Position numbers and translations under genes: made by a program. A model generated the notes under the pieces. The model was given only the letters and a program-made list of their open reading frames with translations, ran no database searches and was not told where the DNA came from. Source: Ustulina deusta (Eukaryota; Ascomycota; Sordariomycetes; Xylariales; Xylariaceae). From it: 64,000 nucleotides of DNA. Shown here in pieces: positions 63,601 to 64,000 of the stretch (position 1 is its first letter; each line of letters starts with the position of its first letter). The stretch spans positions 1 to 64,000 of the forward strand of contig JAJNNX010000080.1 in assembly GCA_023159155.1 (NCBI GenBank). Direction: 5' to 3'.

Positions 63601-64000
63601 CCTCAGCATCATCATCGTCGAACCTCTTATCTTTTGCGACCTTGTTTTTTGCCTTCCTCTCACGCCCTCATTCGCACTCTACTTCTCTCTAGCCGGCACA
63701 CCTCGGCCTCCCATATTTCGTGCGTCATCGCCTCCTGTGTCCGTGTCTCGAGGCCGCTATAACCGTCCAATTGTCGATTTTGATTACTGCTGGCTCGGTT
63801 TGTTGCATCGTCTTCACCTGTCCGTGTCTCGTCTTGCTGGTCTTGATTCTCCCACACGCATTGTGCGCGCTCGCTCCGGATGCAAGCCTTTACCATCGCA
63901 TCGCAGCACTCTGTCGCATCCTGATGAGCACGCGACGAGAGACAAAGAACAACGAAAAACACCAGCGTCAACGCTGAGGGAGAGAGACATACATCCCCAT
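63601..64000 (+). other. Probable 5' leader of a gene beyond the right edge
   Basis: The + strand becomes pyrimidine-rich (CTCTTTTGCGACC, CTTCCTCTCACGCCC, CTCTACTTCTCTCTAGCC) and then CA-rich (CGAAAAACACCAGCG), as fungal leaders often do just before a start codon. The sequence ends before any recognisable coding start. Direction and existence of the gene are inferred from composition only. Confidence 0.35.

Noticed and set aside
26271..64000. Secondary-metabolite or defence gene cluster
   Set aside because: The genes are conserved housekeeping or signalling functions with no biosynthetic core enzyme, transporter or pathway regulator.

Overview
The window looks like nuclear DNA of a filamentous ascomycete (Pezizomycotina, probably Sordariomycetes). 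Genes are split by short introns with GT/AG ends and CTAAC-like branch sites. Intergenic DNA is full of TACCTA/TAGGTA words. The first 20 kb is almost pure A+T and ORF-free, as expected for transposons mutated by repeat-induced point mutation (RIP). No species can be named from the sequence alone.

Layout: (1) 1-18268 is a nest of LTR retrotransposons. A complete 5.9-kb element, here called X, lies at 11999-17911 with 234/235-bp LTRs and an ATATA target duplication. A second X copy (1-788 plus 8297-11320) is split by a different 7.5-kb element, Y (789-8296, LTRs of 174/179 bp). An inverted X fragment follows at 11321-11714. (2) 18269-18533 is a small island of normal composition inside the A+T block, and A+T-rich DNA resumes at 18534-20219. 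(3) 20220-26270 has normal composition but no intact gene; it holds the wreck of a NACHT/STAND (NLR-like) gene at 20920-22665. (4) From 26271 to the end there are ten genes separated by long spacers: arl1 (-), eL39 (+), skp1 (-), a seven-TM DUF4203-type protein (-), an unknown membrane protein (-), erf4 (+), a DJ-1/PfpI protein (-), a Ste3-type pheromone receptor (-) and doa10 (-). The right edge looks like the start of the transcript leader of a further + strand gene, which would be the tenth.

The genes are mostly conserved housekeeping functions: Golgi traffic (Arl1), translation (eL39), ubiquitin ligation (Skp1 in SCF complexes, Doa10 at the ER), Ras palmitoylation (Erf4) and mating signalling (Ste3). 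They do not form an obvious pathway cluster. The arl1 and eL39 genes are divergent and share a 793-bp promoter region. Exon structures were worked out by hand from protein-family knowledge and splice signals, then checked for frame.

I found no convincing previously undescribed system. The most informative structures are the nested, RIP-degraded retrotransposons, the preserved island within them, the NLR-like relic beside the isochore edge, and a 57-nt in-frame stop-free intron in erf4.
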